The translations under genes were made by a program, and so were the position numbers. A stretch of 64,000 bases of DNA from Sarocladium kiliense (Eukaryota; Ascomycota; Sordariomycetes; Hypocreales; Sarocladiaceae), in contig JAUZTG010000028.1 in the NCBI GenBank assembly GCA_030734395.1, positions 62,001 to 126,000 of the forward strand, in the 5' to 3' direction. How positions within the stretch are numbered: position 1 is the stretch's first letter; each line of letters opens with the position of its first letter. Shown piece by piece: positions 44,252 through 55,155 of the stretch. Under the pieces are notes generated by a model, which saw nothing but the letters and a program-made list of their open reading frames with translations, did no database searches and had not been told where the DNA came from.

Positions 44252-46214
44252 CTACAGCGTGTACCTGAACAGGGGGCTCTTGTCGCCCATTTCGGTCAAT
44301 GCAACGTCCCCGTGCTTGTCCACTACACCATCTGGCCCACCATTCTCTTCGATATAGCGACCCCTCTTCTTGTTAATAGAAGACAGAATGACCAGCATTA
44401 CGCCAGTAGCAATGATGGCCAAGCTGATGAACCCGATCGAGATTCCATAGCCAGTTGTATACCGTGGCTTCTCGGCGGCAAGATAGATGTTGGATCCAAT
44501 GAGCCCACCGGTGTTTCCCAATGCTGCCACATACAATTAGTATTGCGATAATGGCACCGAAGAAGTTATAGAGAGAGCTCTTACAGATCTGCAGGGACAT
44601 TGCAATGGCCCGCTTGTATGGTCCGGCAAGGTTGTTGGCAAGCCAAGAGATAACACCCGGGAAGGCTGGGAAGAATCCACAGCAAGCGATGAAACACCCA
44701 GCATAAGTAACGCCCGCAAGATCCGCATTCCCTGCGGTGGTGATGGCGATGATGAAGCCGATGAGCGCAAAGGTGAGGGCGCCGGCGATGAAGTATCCGC
44801 GGCGCTTGAAACGATCGGAAAGATGAGCCACCGCAATGGTGAGGATGCAAGCTGTCACGTAGGGCGGAATGGTCATCAGCTGAGCAGCGCGATCGGTGTA
44901 TCCCTATTCATCGACCATCGTTAGTCGACACCTCAGGATGGTAAGCATTGAAGAGACTCACGAGAGTGGATACAATGGTCGGCAGACCAAACACAAGACC
45001 GTAGGTCGACACGGAGATGCCCAGGTAAATGATGACGCTGAGGTAGACCTATCCTCACTGTTAGTCTATTCATCTTCGGTAGAATTGATGTGTGGCGCAA
45101 TGTTGGACCTACCTGCCAGTCGCAGAAGGCATCCTTGATGTACTTCTTCTTCGAGCCTTCTTCGGACGCACCCATGCCTGACCTGTTGCCGTCATATGCC
45201 AGCTTCACCTTGAGGTATGCCTTCTCCTCTTCAGTGAGCCAGGACACGTGCTCAGGGCCATTGTAGATCATGAAATACGCCATGGCGCCACAGACGACAG
45301 TCAGCATGCCCTCCAGGATGAAGATCCATTGCCAGCCAGCGAGCCCACCGATGCCGTCCATGAGGGTGATTGCGTATGCGAGAAGTCCTGAGAAGGCGCC
45401 ACTAAGCCGAAAGTTAGAACCAGGAAAGCAGTAGACCGCAGAAGAACAGATGCAAGGGGTTAAGACTTACGCCAAAGAGGCGGTGGCGTAGAAGAGGGCC
45501 GTCCGGTACATCGCCTCATGTCTCGAGTACCAAATAGTGATATAGTAAGCTGCGGCTGGGAAGATGCCAGCCTCCGGAACTCCAAGCATGAATCGTGCTG
45601 CCAGAAGACCTTCATAGTTGTGGACAATACCCATAAGAGTCATCACAAGGCCCCAGGACACAGCAATCAGAGTGACTGTAAGCAGTGTCAGTGGATCGAG
45701 ACCTTCTTATTCCAAAAGGCAAGAGACATACTCCAGATACGCGGCGAGAGATACTTCAAGGCCATGTTGGCGGGAACCTCGAAGATGATGTAAGAGACGA
45801 AGAAGATGGTGAGAGCGACGTTGTATTGATCGCCAACCATGTCGAGATCCTCCTCAAGGCCGGCCAGACGAGCATTGGCGATGTTGCCACTGCAAGGTCT
45901 CAGTTCCATGACTTTCATTTACAATAAGGTAGAGTACTATACCGGTCTAGGTACGCAAGGAGGTACAAGATTGCGATCTGAGGGACGCAAATCAAGTCAG
46001 TTTCTGTCTCGTTCCAAGGACAATTAACTGTTCTTGCATCACTTACGATTGGGATTAGACGCATGTCCAGCTTCCGCATGAGTTTGTTATACTTGGCTCC
46101 AGTGAACTCATTCATCAGAGCTGCAACCTCAGCGGGATACCCCATGTCGTTGTTCACATTCTCCTTGGTCGCCGCAACTGGACCCTGGTCCACGGACGTG
46201 ATCGACTTGGACAT
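44252..46214 (-). CDS. MFS permease, anion:cation symporter (allantoate permease-like) family
   Basis: A plasma-membrane carrier of the Dal5/Tna1-type anion:cation symporter group, which moves organic anions and vitamins with protons. ATG at 46214 begins a polar N-terminus leading to KLDMRLIPI. Short exons then give AILYLLAYLDR, the helix block YNVALTIFFVSYIIFEVPAN and ARFMLGVPEAGIFPAAAYYI. They continue with GLAGWQWIFILEGMLTVVCG, the central loop and later helices (RAIAMSLQI, GNTGGLIGSNIYLAAEKPRY), ending at 44252. The GW(R/Q)WIFILEG pattern is the hallmark of this group. At least seven introns are required. It is divergent from the acyl-CoA ligase at 46730, with two copies of TCCGGTGGAA between them, so the pair may be co-regulated. 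The substrate is probably a small organic acid (inference). Confidence 0.85.
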
Positions 46215-46370
46215 TTTGAAGAACGAAACTGTCGTGTCCTTTTCCGTTTCCTTTAGAACTCCTGATGTTCGGTCTTACTGTGATCCAGAGGCGAACATAG
46301 AGATGCTTACCGTCACATCGTTATGTGCATGCATGTGTATATATAGAGAAACAACTTCATGGGCAGCATC

Positions 46371-46380
46371 TCCGGTGGAA
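46371..46380 (+). promoter_or_regulatory. TCCGGTGGAA element, copy 1
   Basis: One of five exact copies found only between 46.3 and 62.0 kb. It lies 157 bp upstream of the permease start at 46214. Confidence 0.55.
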
Positions 46381-46558
46381 GGGAAGCAGGGGTTCGAAGA
46401 TCCAATGCTGGGGTTCGGCATATCCCCCAGGAAAGTTCTCTCCTGGTGAATTCAACCGGACCTGGGGAAACGCGGGGAAGACTGTGGGGAATTGACAAGC
46501 CATGCGTTCCAAACTAGCGCTTCTCGGAAGCGCTAGCACTCGGAGGCAGCTCTTTTGC

Positions 46559-46568
46559 TTCCACCGGA
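46559..46568 (-). promoter_or_regulatory. TCCGGTGGAA element, copy 2
   Basis: Reverse orientation, about 160 bp upstream of the acyl-CoA ligase start, and overlapping a CGG-N5-CCG inverted repeat. Confidence 0.6.
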
Positions 46569-46729
46569 GGCTCCGGTCGGCTCAGGAACCGAACAGCTCG
46601 GGAACAAATAAGGTCTAGTAGAATAAAAGCGTCGATGGCTTGTAAGTCGAGTAAAACATCAGACTATAGCCATAGGGTGTTCTCTCATTATCTCTCAATA
46701 CTCCGTGGTTTTCGTTGCACGAGGTCATC

Positions 46730-48527
46730 ATGCTTTCTCATACACCTTCCTGGCTCCCCAAGTTAACGGACGCCGACATTCCAGATGACATTTCCCTGAC
46801 GGAATTTGTATTCCACGATGGCTTCCGGCCCTTCAAGTGTAATGAGTCTCCTCAGCCCTTTCTGGACAGTATCGACGGTCTCGGATTCAGCGTCCACGAG
46901 ACACGGCAGCGCGTTGAATGGCTTGCCGCTGGACTTGCCGCACATCTGAACCTCGATGTGAACTCCGAAAATGTGTTCGACAAAGTAGTCAACATTTTTG
47001 CAGTGAACAACGTCAGTACTCGTACTTTCACTTCTCAAATGGCAATTCACTGACACATGTCAGATTCATACCCCCACCATTGCCTGGGCTGTGCTCCGGA
47101 TGAATGGTGTCGTTGCACCAGCCAACGCAGCCTTTCTGGCCTCTGAGCTAGCATATCAGCTCAAAGATTCTGGATCAAAAGCAATCTTCACATGCCCGTC
47201 AAAGCTGGAGACGGCTCTTGAGGCAGCTAATCTGGCGGGCATATCTCATGAGAATGTGTTCCTAATACCGGTAGCTGGAGATAAAGGACCAACCAACGCT
47301 GCAACCCAGAAGATTACTAGCATCGAAGACCTCATCAGCAAAGGCCGTCAGCTCACAACACTCCCTCGTCCTCGATGGTCAAAAGGGCGGAGCCGCCGTC
47401 AAGTCGCATATCTCTGCTACTCTTCCGGCACATCGGGCACCCCCAAAGGCGTCATGATCAGCCACTTCAACATCATCGCCAACATCCTTCAGATGACCCT
47501 CTATGAGTCTACATTTCGTCCAAAGAATCACCGTGACGTGATTCTCGGCGTGCTTCCACAGTCACATATCTATTCCGTCGTCCTCATGGCTCACGTCGCC
47601 GCATTTCGTGGCGATACAGTCGTAACAATGGCCAAATTTGAGCTCATGGAGTTCATCCGGGCGGTGCAAAGATTCAGGATGACTTTCCTCTACGTCGTCC
47701 CTCCTATCCTCATCTCTCTCGCAAAGCAAAGCGCGCTCGCTAAAGACCCCAAGATCTTCGACCTCCCTTCTGTACGGCGAATATACTCGGGGGCAGCCCC
47801 ATTGACGCAAGAGCTCACAGAAGCGGTTCGCCAGCGGTACCCCAACGTCATCCTAGGTCAGGGTTATGGCATGACGGAAGCACCAACAGTGATAGCCTCT
47901 CACCCGGGCGAAGTACTTGACGGATCGAGCGGATGCATTATCCCTGGCGTCTCAGCGCGCATCGTCGACTCTGAAGGGAAGGAGGTGAAGTCGCATAACA
48001 CGCCAGGCGAGTTATTTGTCAAAGGCCCCCAGATTGCAATGGGCTACTACAAACGCGAAAAGGCAACGAGGGAGACTTTCTCAGCCGACGGATGGCTTCG
48101 GACTGGAGACGAGGTTGAGATCAGGCGTCACCCCAAGACCGGAGACCCTCATCTGTTCGTGGTGGATAGAACGAAGGAGCTGATCAAGGTATCTGGGTAC
48201 CAAGTCGCTCCGGCAGAGCTCGAGGGACACCTCCTTGGTCATCCCATTGTAGCAGACTGCGCAATTATTCCAGTCCCCAACGAGCGTTCTGGCGAAGTAC
48301 CCAAAGCACTTGTTGTGCTACGGCAGGACTGTGGCATTGATCACGAGACTGCGGAAGAGCAGCTGAAGCAGTGGGTTGCGGATCACAAATCGAAACAGAA
48401 GTGGCTAAGAGGTGGTATCGAGTTCGTTCCAGAGGTGCCGAAGAGCCCGAGTGGAAAGATCTTGAGGAGGCTTTTGCGTGATCGGGAGAGGGCGCGGCAG
48501 GTTGAGACGCCTACGGCGCGGCTGTAA
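46730..48527 (+). CDS. Acyl-CoA ligase of the 4-coumarate-CoA ligase-like family
   Basis: An AMP-forming ligase that activates a carboxylic acid to its CoA thioester. Two exons (46730-47011, 47064-48527; intron GTCAGT..GTCAG) give 581 residues. Motifs are in order: the P-loop-like YSSGTSGTPKGVMISHFNII, the A5-type YGMTEAP, GYYKREKATRETFSADGWLR with TGD, the DRTKELIKVSGYQVAPAELE hinge and the catalytic C-terminal Lys in SPSGKILRR. The protein ends in ARL, a variant of the peroxisomal PTS1 signal, so it probably acts in peroxisomes, as many fungal homologues in secondary or aromatic metabolism do. It shares a promoter with the permease at 44252. Its acid substrate is unknown. Confidence 0.9.
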
Positions 48528-48794
48528 AGGACATAGATACGGAAGCCTAAAGAGTATAACTATCACGAATAGATAGCACGACTGAAAGTTTGTACTGTGA
48601 CAATCTTCAACTTTGCTATAAGAAAATGTGCTTTTTAAGTCGTCCATGTTGCTTTGAGTTTGCACCTCAAAGGGTTAACCCGAACTCTATCACCAATAAA
48701 GATATCACGCTCCGATTTCAGATCCTCTACGGTTCTCAGACTTCTCAATCACGGCTGTGTCCCCAATGAGAGCTGCAAAACAGCCACAAGGACC

Positions 48795-49271
48795 ATGGCA
48801 GACGCACCAAGACTAGTCTTCACCTACGGGACTCTCTGCGCAGAACCCCTACTTGCCTGGGTCTTAACCGGTGATGCTACTCAGGTCGACGAAACATCGA
48901 CTCTCATCAGCCCAGCAAGAGCTGACAATGTCGCCCGCTACTCATTACACGGCCGCGACTACCCTGCCGCAGTCAAAGAAAGCAGTTCATCCATAAATGG
49001 ATATCTCTTACAACCTCAAACACTCTCACAGCGAAAGAAACTTGATGATTTCGAGGGCGAGATCTACCAGGTGGAGACTGTTCAGGTCACACAGTATCGC
49101 CCTGATGGTGAAACAGTCGAGGGTGTAGTTGAGGCGGACATGTACCTATGGAATGGCGACAAAGAGTTGCTATCTGATCAACCTTGGGACTTGGAATGGT
49201 TTCGCCGAGAGAGACTAGAGGACTGGATTGATCTTTTTGCAGGGATGGAGATGGTAGGGGACGATGCTTGA
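48795..49271 (+). CDS. AIG2 / gamma-glutamylcyclotransferase-like protein
   Basis: A single-exon gene of 158 residues. The start is the ATG at 48795, directly before the family start PRLVFTYGTLCAEPLLAWVL; the frame is open upstream but without sequence of interest. Later family blocks are DNVARYSLHGRDYPAAVKES, NGYLLQPQTLSQRKKLDDFE with the conserved Glu that acts as the catalytic acid/base in the family, and YQVETVQVTQYRPDGETVEG. Members of this fold cyclise gamma-glutamyl amines or peptides to 5-oxoproline, but many fungal members are uncharacterised. It follows the ligase by 270 bp on the same strand; functional linkage is not shown. Confidence 0.85.
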   Translation: MADAPRLVFTYGTLCAEPLLAWVLTGDATQVDETSTLISPARADNVARYSLHGRDYPAAVKESSSSINGYLLQPQTLSQRKKLDDFEGEIYQVETVQVTQYRPDGETVEGVVEADMYLWNGDKELLSDQPWDLEWFRRERLEDWIDLFAGMEMVGDDA

Positions 49272-50347
49272 GGGATGGGACAATGATAACTTGACGGCTG
49301 TCCTGAGTAACGCACTGATGAGTCAAGCCCGAGGTTGATGTTGCTGTGGTTGGCTCGTCTTGTGTACCCCAGATCACTGCTGCTGCCAGTTCTGCGCAAT
49401 GCACATAGAGAAGGTTCCACAACTTAATTACAAGGATAATTGACCCAGCCATCCTTTGCATCCTTGCCCTTGCTAAAGGTTCTTTGTCACTTCTCCCAAA
49501 CTGCAGACTGGCACCTTGATGAAGCCATGAGGTGCTTCACGGACTTTTCTTCTTGCTTCTGAACAGTCCTCGGGTTGATGCTATCCTTTCGGCCATTCCT
49601 AGAAAAGGTGCTGTTGGTTGACCCCGGCTTCGCGACTCCATAATCCGGTTGGGGTGCGATCGCCGAGGCATATAGTTGCAAGGGTAGGTTGCACTCAAAG
49701 CCTGCAAGGGTTTTTATAGGTGTTCCATGGGCGAAGATGACGAGATCGGGACCAGATCCCGCAGTTTGGAGGTGATCATGACCAGAAATCAAACCGACCG
49801 ACCAATGTTCAATCAGCGCGCCTGTTCCATGGTTCCGAGCTATCTTGCCCGATGCCGTCGCTGCAAGCAACTCATCAATTTCCAGATACGGTGAGTTATT
49901 TTGTTGTTCATTAGCTTCAATGAATCGTAACAACTTCTAGCTCCAGGGTACCTTGGTGATAGCTTGCAGCAAATATGCTTGCTGAGCTGTTTGTCTTCCA
50001 CCCGCCATGCAAATATTATACATGTTTCTTAAGGACGAGTGGAGGTACAAGTAGCGCGTTGAAAGTAAATAATAGTCGGTTTGTAAGTCGGCAAACAGCG
50101 ACAGGGATACCTACCTGCCTAAGTATCACTCCCGGTCCTTGAGCTAAGGCGGCAAGCATGCTAGCTTGATCAAGGTACACCATCAACACCGCTGAAACAC
50201 CTGACGGCGCCACTATTGTGCCTCACTCAACCAGCCTCCCCACACCCGCTCCAGGTCATTTGGGGTATAAGTGGAGTGACCCCAGGTTCCAGAGCAGCCT
50301 CTTCCGGTGGAAACTTTTCGACATGACCATGTCTGACCAGCAACAGA
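49272..50347. other. Intergenic region with a weak open frame
   Basis: About 1.08 kb. A minus-strand frame (49487-49933) is open for 148 codons but begins without an ATG, has no family signature and may be chance. The 3' part is the promoter of the Zn2Cys6 gene and holds a TCCGGTGGAA element at 50303-50312. Confidence 0.35.
50303..50312 (+). promoter_or_regulatory. TCCGGTGGAA element, copy 3
   Basis: It lies only 36-45 bp upstream of the ATG of the Zn2Cys6 regulator at 50348. This would fit autoregulation; it could also be in the 5' leader. Confidence 0.55.
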
Positions 50348-52739
50348 ATGGTGCTTTCTCCTTCGACCCATGCGAGACAAGACACTCAAACGTCTGCCAA
50401 AGTCGCAGCTGCCTGTGCACGCTGTCGGAGGCAGAAGCTGAAGGTCGAGCAATTCCCAGATTCCCCTCAAGACAGAGCCTGACTATTCACAGTGCGATGC
50501 TACGAAGCCATGCACTCTGTGTGTGAGGGCAGGGACGGAATGTCAGCCGCGGCCCATGCTTGAGCCAAAGCCTAGATCTAAACGATCAAGGCTCACGCAC
50601 CCACTCCCTCCGAGAGCTTCCCAGCGTGCCCGGACCCGGACAGCAAGCACCGCATCCGCAACATCCCCAGATCATGTCTCTCCACTGGGTCAGCAAACGG
50701 CCGCCGGCTCGGCCGAGCGATTACAGTTCGGAGCTAACCGGTCAGCCATCTCCCTGGCCATGAACATGTACCAAAGTCTCGGGACGCATGCTCCGACGGA
50801 GAGTACCACGATGCCCGGGGCCGCTCCACCCCGCTCCTCCGTCTGGAAGCTCCGGACAATGCAGATGCCGCCCCGCTCCGCCATGGAGGCTCTCCTCGGC
50901 GTGTACTTCGACAAGATGCATTGGTTCATCTGGATCTTCCATGAACCGACATTTATGGCGCAGGCGCAAGAGATTCTTTCATCGACGTCTTGGCGACGTC
51001 AAGACATGAAGAGGGTCTTGGTGGTGCTCACGGTGGCTGCATTGGGCCTCAAGTGCGCCATACAGAATACGTCGCCGGAAGGCAAACGTCGCTTGGAGTC
51101 TATCTCGGAGGATCCTCCAGGGCTCGTGGAGCAGCTAATTGGCGAGGTTAGGCTGCATCTGCTCGAGTTACTTGATGAAGCCTGTCTTGAATCTGTGCAA
51201 GTGACTGTCCTACTCGGAGGCTTTTACATCTTTCACGGCTCGCCAGGTCTTGCTTGGTCCATGATAGGCATGTCTGTTCGGTCATCGTATGGGCTGGCAC
51301 TACACTGCACGCCGGACGATGAGGATGAGAATGATGTCGCCACTCAAGTTCGCCGACGGTGCTGGAATCACGTCACGGTTGCGGATACATTCGCCTCGCA
51401 GATATATGGACGCCCAGCATCTCTAGATGCAGCCTTTTCTGAGCTGCTTCCGCTAAGGCAGATGGACGATACGGTAATCCACGGCCTTCCAGGTGTAGTG
51501 GAAAATTGGACGTATCATGTCGGTGGCAGTGGCGTCTCAGACTCTGAGAATGGTCCGGTCAGCGCGTTGACTTTCCATTGGCTCAAGTACAAACTCTACG
51601 AGATCATCAGAGAGACGCTATCGACTTTCCGACTGTTGCGACCTCGAAGCCCCATGACGATGGAGGACTTGCACTCCTTGATAAACGCCGTACAGCGTAT
51701 CGACAGTCGGCTTGCGGAGTGGACGAGGTCTCTCCCATCGCCCTTCGACAAGAGCAGCGGTATCTACAGTGGTGATGACGATGATGATACTCCAAGCGTT
51801 CCGTCGCCCTTCCCCCGGCTCTTCGATCCACAAGCCAGTAACTCTGCGGGAGACGAAGATCCAACGCTTCGCCGCCTCCGCTTCCAGGCCTGGCTCCTTC
51901 AAGACACCTACAATGCCGCTGTCATCCTCGCCCATCGCCCTTTACTCGAATACCGTCTCTCAGCCGACTATCGTCGGGCCAATCTACAGAAGCCGGTTGC
52001 GGACCTGATCAGTCGCTCATTTGACGTCTCGGTCAAAGCAGCGCTGCGCATCTCCAAGACCCCAGTCATGCAATTCGAGCATGAATTTTGTCTTGCTTTC
52101 ATCTTCATCCACCTCTTCACGGCCGGTGTAATCTTATGCATTCCTCCGACGACACATCCTCACAGCAACACTGCTCACGAGGCCAAAGCAGGAGTGTTCC
52201 GGATTATCCAGGCAGCCAAGGCCCTGAAAGCACATAGTCAACTTGCGAGGCATGCTGAGCAGTTGCTAAGTGATTTGTTAAAGCTCAGTCTTTATCGAGA
52301 GGTCGACATGGCGTTCAGGGACGATGCAATGGGTGAGCCTGGGCCTGCGGCAGCTGCGGCAGAGGTCCAAGACCCTCTGCCATCATCAGACAGATTTGAG
52401 ATGGCCATGGGTCAGCCCCGAAGCCATGCTTCTATGGCGCAGCAAGGCGCAATGGCGTCAGAACATAACGTGCCCACGCATATCCAAGGTTCCGGGGCAA
52501 ACAGATTCGCAGAGGATTGGGCGGACGATTCATATCTTATGAATACTGATATTTCGTATCTTGAGACGCTGGACTTGCCCCTGGATGAAGCTTTCGGGGC
52601 TTTCGGACAAGGTCAGTATCATGTTTGGGAGGAAGCTCATTCATCTCTGGAATTGGTGCTGATCATGATTATAGCTATCTTCAACCTCATGCCAGATGAT
52701 CCTCTGAATAATTGGGGTTGGGGCAGGGGACTCATGTAA
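50348..52739 (+). CDS. Zn2Cys6 transcription factor with fungal-specific factor domain
   Basis: The DNA-binding cluster is split by a 49-nt intron (50444-50492). Exon 1 gives VAAACARCRRQKLK and exon 2 continues CDATKPCTLCVRAGTEC, making a complete six-cysteine cluster. The ATG at 50348 is the one in frame (MVLSPSTHARQ). A basic, Ser/Thr-rich linker follows, then the fungal-specific regulatory domain (LLGVYFDKMHWFIWIFHEPT and DTFASQIYGRPASLDAAFSE). Near the end, 52612-52674 looks like a 63-nt intron (GTCAGT..TTATAG); it is in frame whether spliced or not. The protein has about 750 residues. A TCCGGTGGAA element sits right upstream. It is a good candidate regulator for the flanking catabolic genes. 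Confidence 0.88.
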
Positions 52740-53461
52740 AACGACAAGCAAACTGGCGATCGCAAGTTGACAAAATTCATTCAGATAGCGGCATTGGCTG
52801 AATTGCACTGAAGTCGCGAGCAACACAACGAGCAAGGCAGAGATTTGGGTATTTGATGAGATATCAAGAGAACATCCAAGTCAAACCTTATTAGTATATG
52901 TCGGCCAGGATTGGGACGTATTTACTGAGCCAATTCAGAGGGTAGAGACTCTCGGTTTCCAATGTTGAAGAAACTACTGTGAATATAGCACAGCTTACAG
53001 TATCGATACTGGACTGTGTTCTATGAGGTGAAGGGTTGTTGAGATGATTCCAGGTCGGGATTACGGAGCGAGAGTGATGAAGGCGCAAGTAAGAGCAGCA
53101 GCCTGACTAACTAAGTCAGGTTACGAGTTGCGTGGTTATGTGGAGTCTTCGAGACTAGAACCGTAGATGGCGTGCAAGGTGGCTTCCGGTGGAAGCTTTG
53201 CGTGGCATTCCAGCAGTCTTGGAGCCTGACGGGGAAGGTACATATCCAAAGCCATGCCGAAGGTTGTAATAACCGTGCATGTCTATTTCGGGTGATCGAG
53301 TAATTTCTTAAATAAAGTTCGTTTAGGGCATAGTGAATTATGTAACAGCTACAGAAACGTGTTTTGAAATAGCGGACTATTTGATGACTTTGCATGTAAC
53401 GGTAGTCGGCGTACAACTGATTGAGCCTTGTGAGGTCAACCGTAATCAGAGACGAATTGAC
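52740..53461. other. Convergent intergenic region with a TCCGGTGGAA element
   Basis: About 720 bp between the ends of the regulator gene and the second permease gene. No gene was recognised. Because both neighbours end here, the element at 53185-53194 has no evident promoter role, unless an unseen transcript starts nearby. Confidence 0.4.
53185..53194 (+). promoter_or_regulatory. TCCGGTGGAA element, copy 4
   Basis: It is part of a longer match, TTCCGGTGGAAGCTT, shared with the copy at 61937. It lies in a convergent region, so its role is unclear. Confidence 0.45.
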
Positions 53462-55155
53462 CTAGACTTCATCCCTGTTAGAACGGAGGCCTTCGTTCAG
53501 CTCTTCTTCACGGGCCAGAATTGCCTTCTCGGCCTTGGTTTGCCCCTCAGTCGGTAGGTAACGGAGAAGTACAGGAATCAGGGCGGCCAAGATTGCACCA
53601 AATCCAGTGAAGGCGCCGACAGTCGCGAATCCCTTGATAAACTTTGGTCCATCACTGGAAGGCCACAGACGGCTGCCATATACAGCGGACAGATTTCCCA
53701 GAGAATTGACCAAAGCCACAACAACGGCACGTTTCTCCGCTGGGAGAGAGATGACTTCCGATGTCCAGTTGAGAATAAGCGGCAAAGCAGTATAGAGTCC
53801 AGCAATGTAGAAGCAAAGCATTGCATACAAGACTTTCTCGTTGTTGATGGCCACGCAGAGAATTGTGCAGAGGAAGCTCAGGCCCAGACAGCCTGTAACA
53901 TGCCAGCGACGGTCTTGGAAATGGTCAGCAGTGTAGGAGAGGACGACGAGGAAGACAGCAGCCACGAGCCAGATTGGCATGGTCATATACTGCGCATGGA
54001 CTGAGGTATAACCCATAGATCGAACGATTCCAGGGATGAAGTAGCTGATGGTGCAGGATCCCAGATCCATGACGAACAGTACGATGAAGATATAGGTACG
54101 CGGGTCAGCCAGCGCAGCTTTGACTGCCTGCCAGTGAGTCAAGCGCGTGCCATGTCGGGTTGCAGTGGTATTCCGGTCTGCAATCATGCGGATGACTGCG
54201 AGTTGACGGTCCTCAAGCGAAAAGCGAGATGTGTTCTCTGGGAAGTCGAGAAGGATGAACTTGAAGAATAGCGCGAAAAAGGCTGCAGCTGTGCCCTCAA
54301 CGATAAACAACCAGCGCCAGCCCCGGAGGCCACGGATACCCTCCATGTTGTCCGTGATGACACCGGCAAGCAGGCCGCTGAGAGCACCCGAAAAGACAGA
54401 CGCGGTATAGAAAATAGAAAACCGCTTTCCTGCTTAAGGTCAGTGGCCGTGACTTCACCGATCCTGCTCGTGTTGGCTTCACGACTTACCAACTTCAGCC
54501 TTCTTATACCAACATGTCATCAGGAACAAGACACCAGGGAAGAACCCGGCTTCCACAGCACCAAGCAGGAATCGTAGAGCAAGAATTGTATGGTAGTTCT
54601 TGGCGACAGACATCAGGGCACAGATAGTTCCCCAACCAAGCATAATTCCAGGCAGATACCAAGATGGCTTGGCGCGGGTGAGAAGAAGGTTGGAGGGAAC
54701 TTCGAAGAGGAGGTAGCCGATGAAGAAGATGGAGAGCAACATGGCGTATTCTAGGGCGGATCAGTCAAAGTCGCTAACCATGATTTGGCGGATGAATCTT
54801 CCTTACGATCGTCTGTCAGTGCCAGATCGGCGTCCATACCCGCGATTTTGGCGTTGCCCTGCATGACACTATGTTAATGGCTTCCTAAGAGCGGCCGGGG
54901 TCTCAAGACACCGCCGAGGCGACGTACAATATTCTGGCGGTCGATATACGCCATGATGTACATGAACCAAAGAGTCGGCATCAAAATCATGTCCAACCTC
55001 CTCACCAGCCTCTTCTCGGCTGGCGTGTCAGGCACGTATGCAGCCAGGGCTTGCTCGAGCTCAGCCTCATGTTCGGTAAGCTGACGCTTCTCAGGAGGAT
55101 TGGAGGCGACATTATGTAGCTGCGCGGCTGTATCCGCGACTTTGATGTCTGCCAT
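53462..55155 (-). CDS. MFS permease, anion:cation symporter family (second copy type)
   Basis: A carrier of the same group as the gene at 44252 but clearly distinct. ATG at 55155 leads into KRLVRRLDMILMPTLWFMYI and AYIDRQNI. Then come SIFFIGYLLFEVPSNLLLTR, LRFLLGAVEAGFFPGVLFLM, the GLRGWRWLFIVEG hallmark and GPKFIKGFATVGAFTGFGAI. The TAG stop is near 53462. Several short introns are needed near 54430-54490 and 54750-54930. The family covers transporters for tartrate, allantoate, nicotinate and pantothenate. Divergent pairing with the tartrate-type dehydrogenase at 56299, across 1.1 kb, makes an organic diacid a reasonable guess. Confidence 0.88.

Larger units (their letters stand above)
46215..46729. 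promoter_or_regulatory. Divergent promoter of permease and acyl-CoA ligase with palindromes
   Basis: This 515-bp region separates two divergent genes. It holds two copies of TCCGGTGGAA (46371-46380 plus, 46559-46568 minus). A perfect 10-bp inverted repeat with a 3-base loop lies at 46514-46536 (CTAGCGCTTC, TCG, GAAGCGCTAG). A second perfect inverted repeat, ACCGGAG G CTCCGGT, is at 46563-46577; it overlaps the second 10-mer and contains CGG-N5-CCG, the layout that Zn2Cys6 dimers bind. These are good candidate operator sites. Confidence 0.65.

Noticed and set aside
49487..49933. Minus-strand frame of 148 codons as a gene
   Set aside because: No ATG near its start, no recognisable domain and no supporting splice signals.
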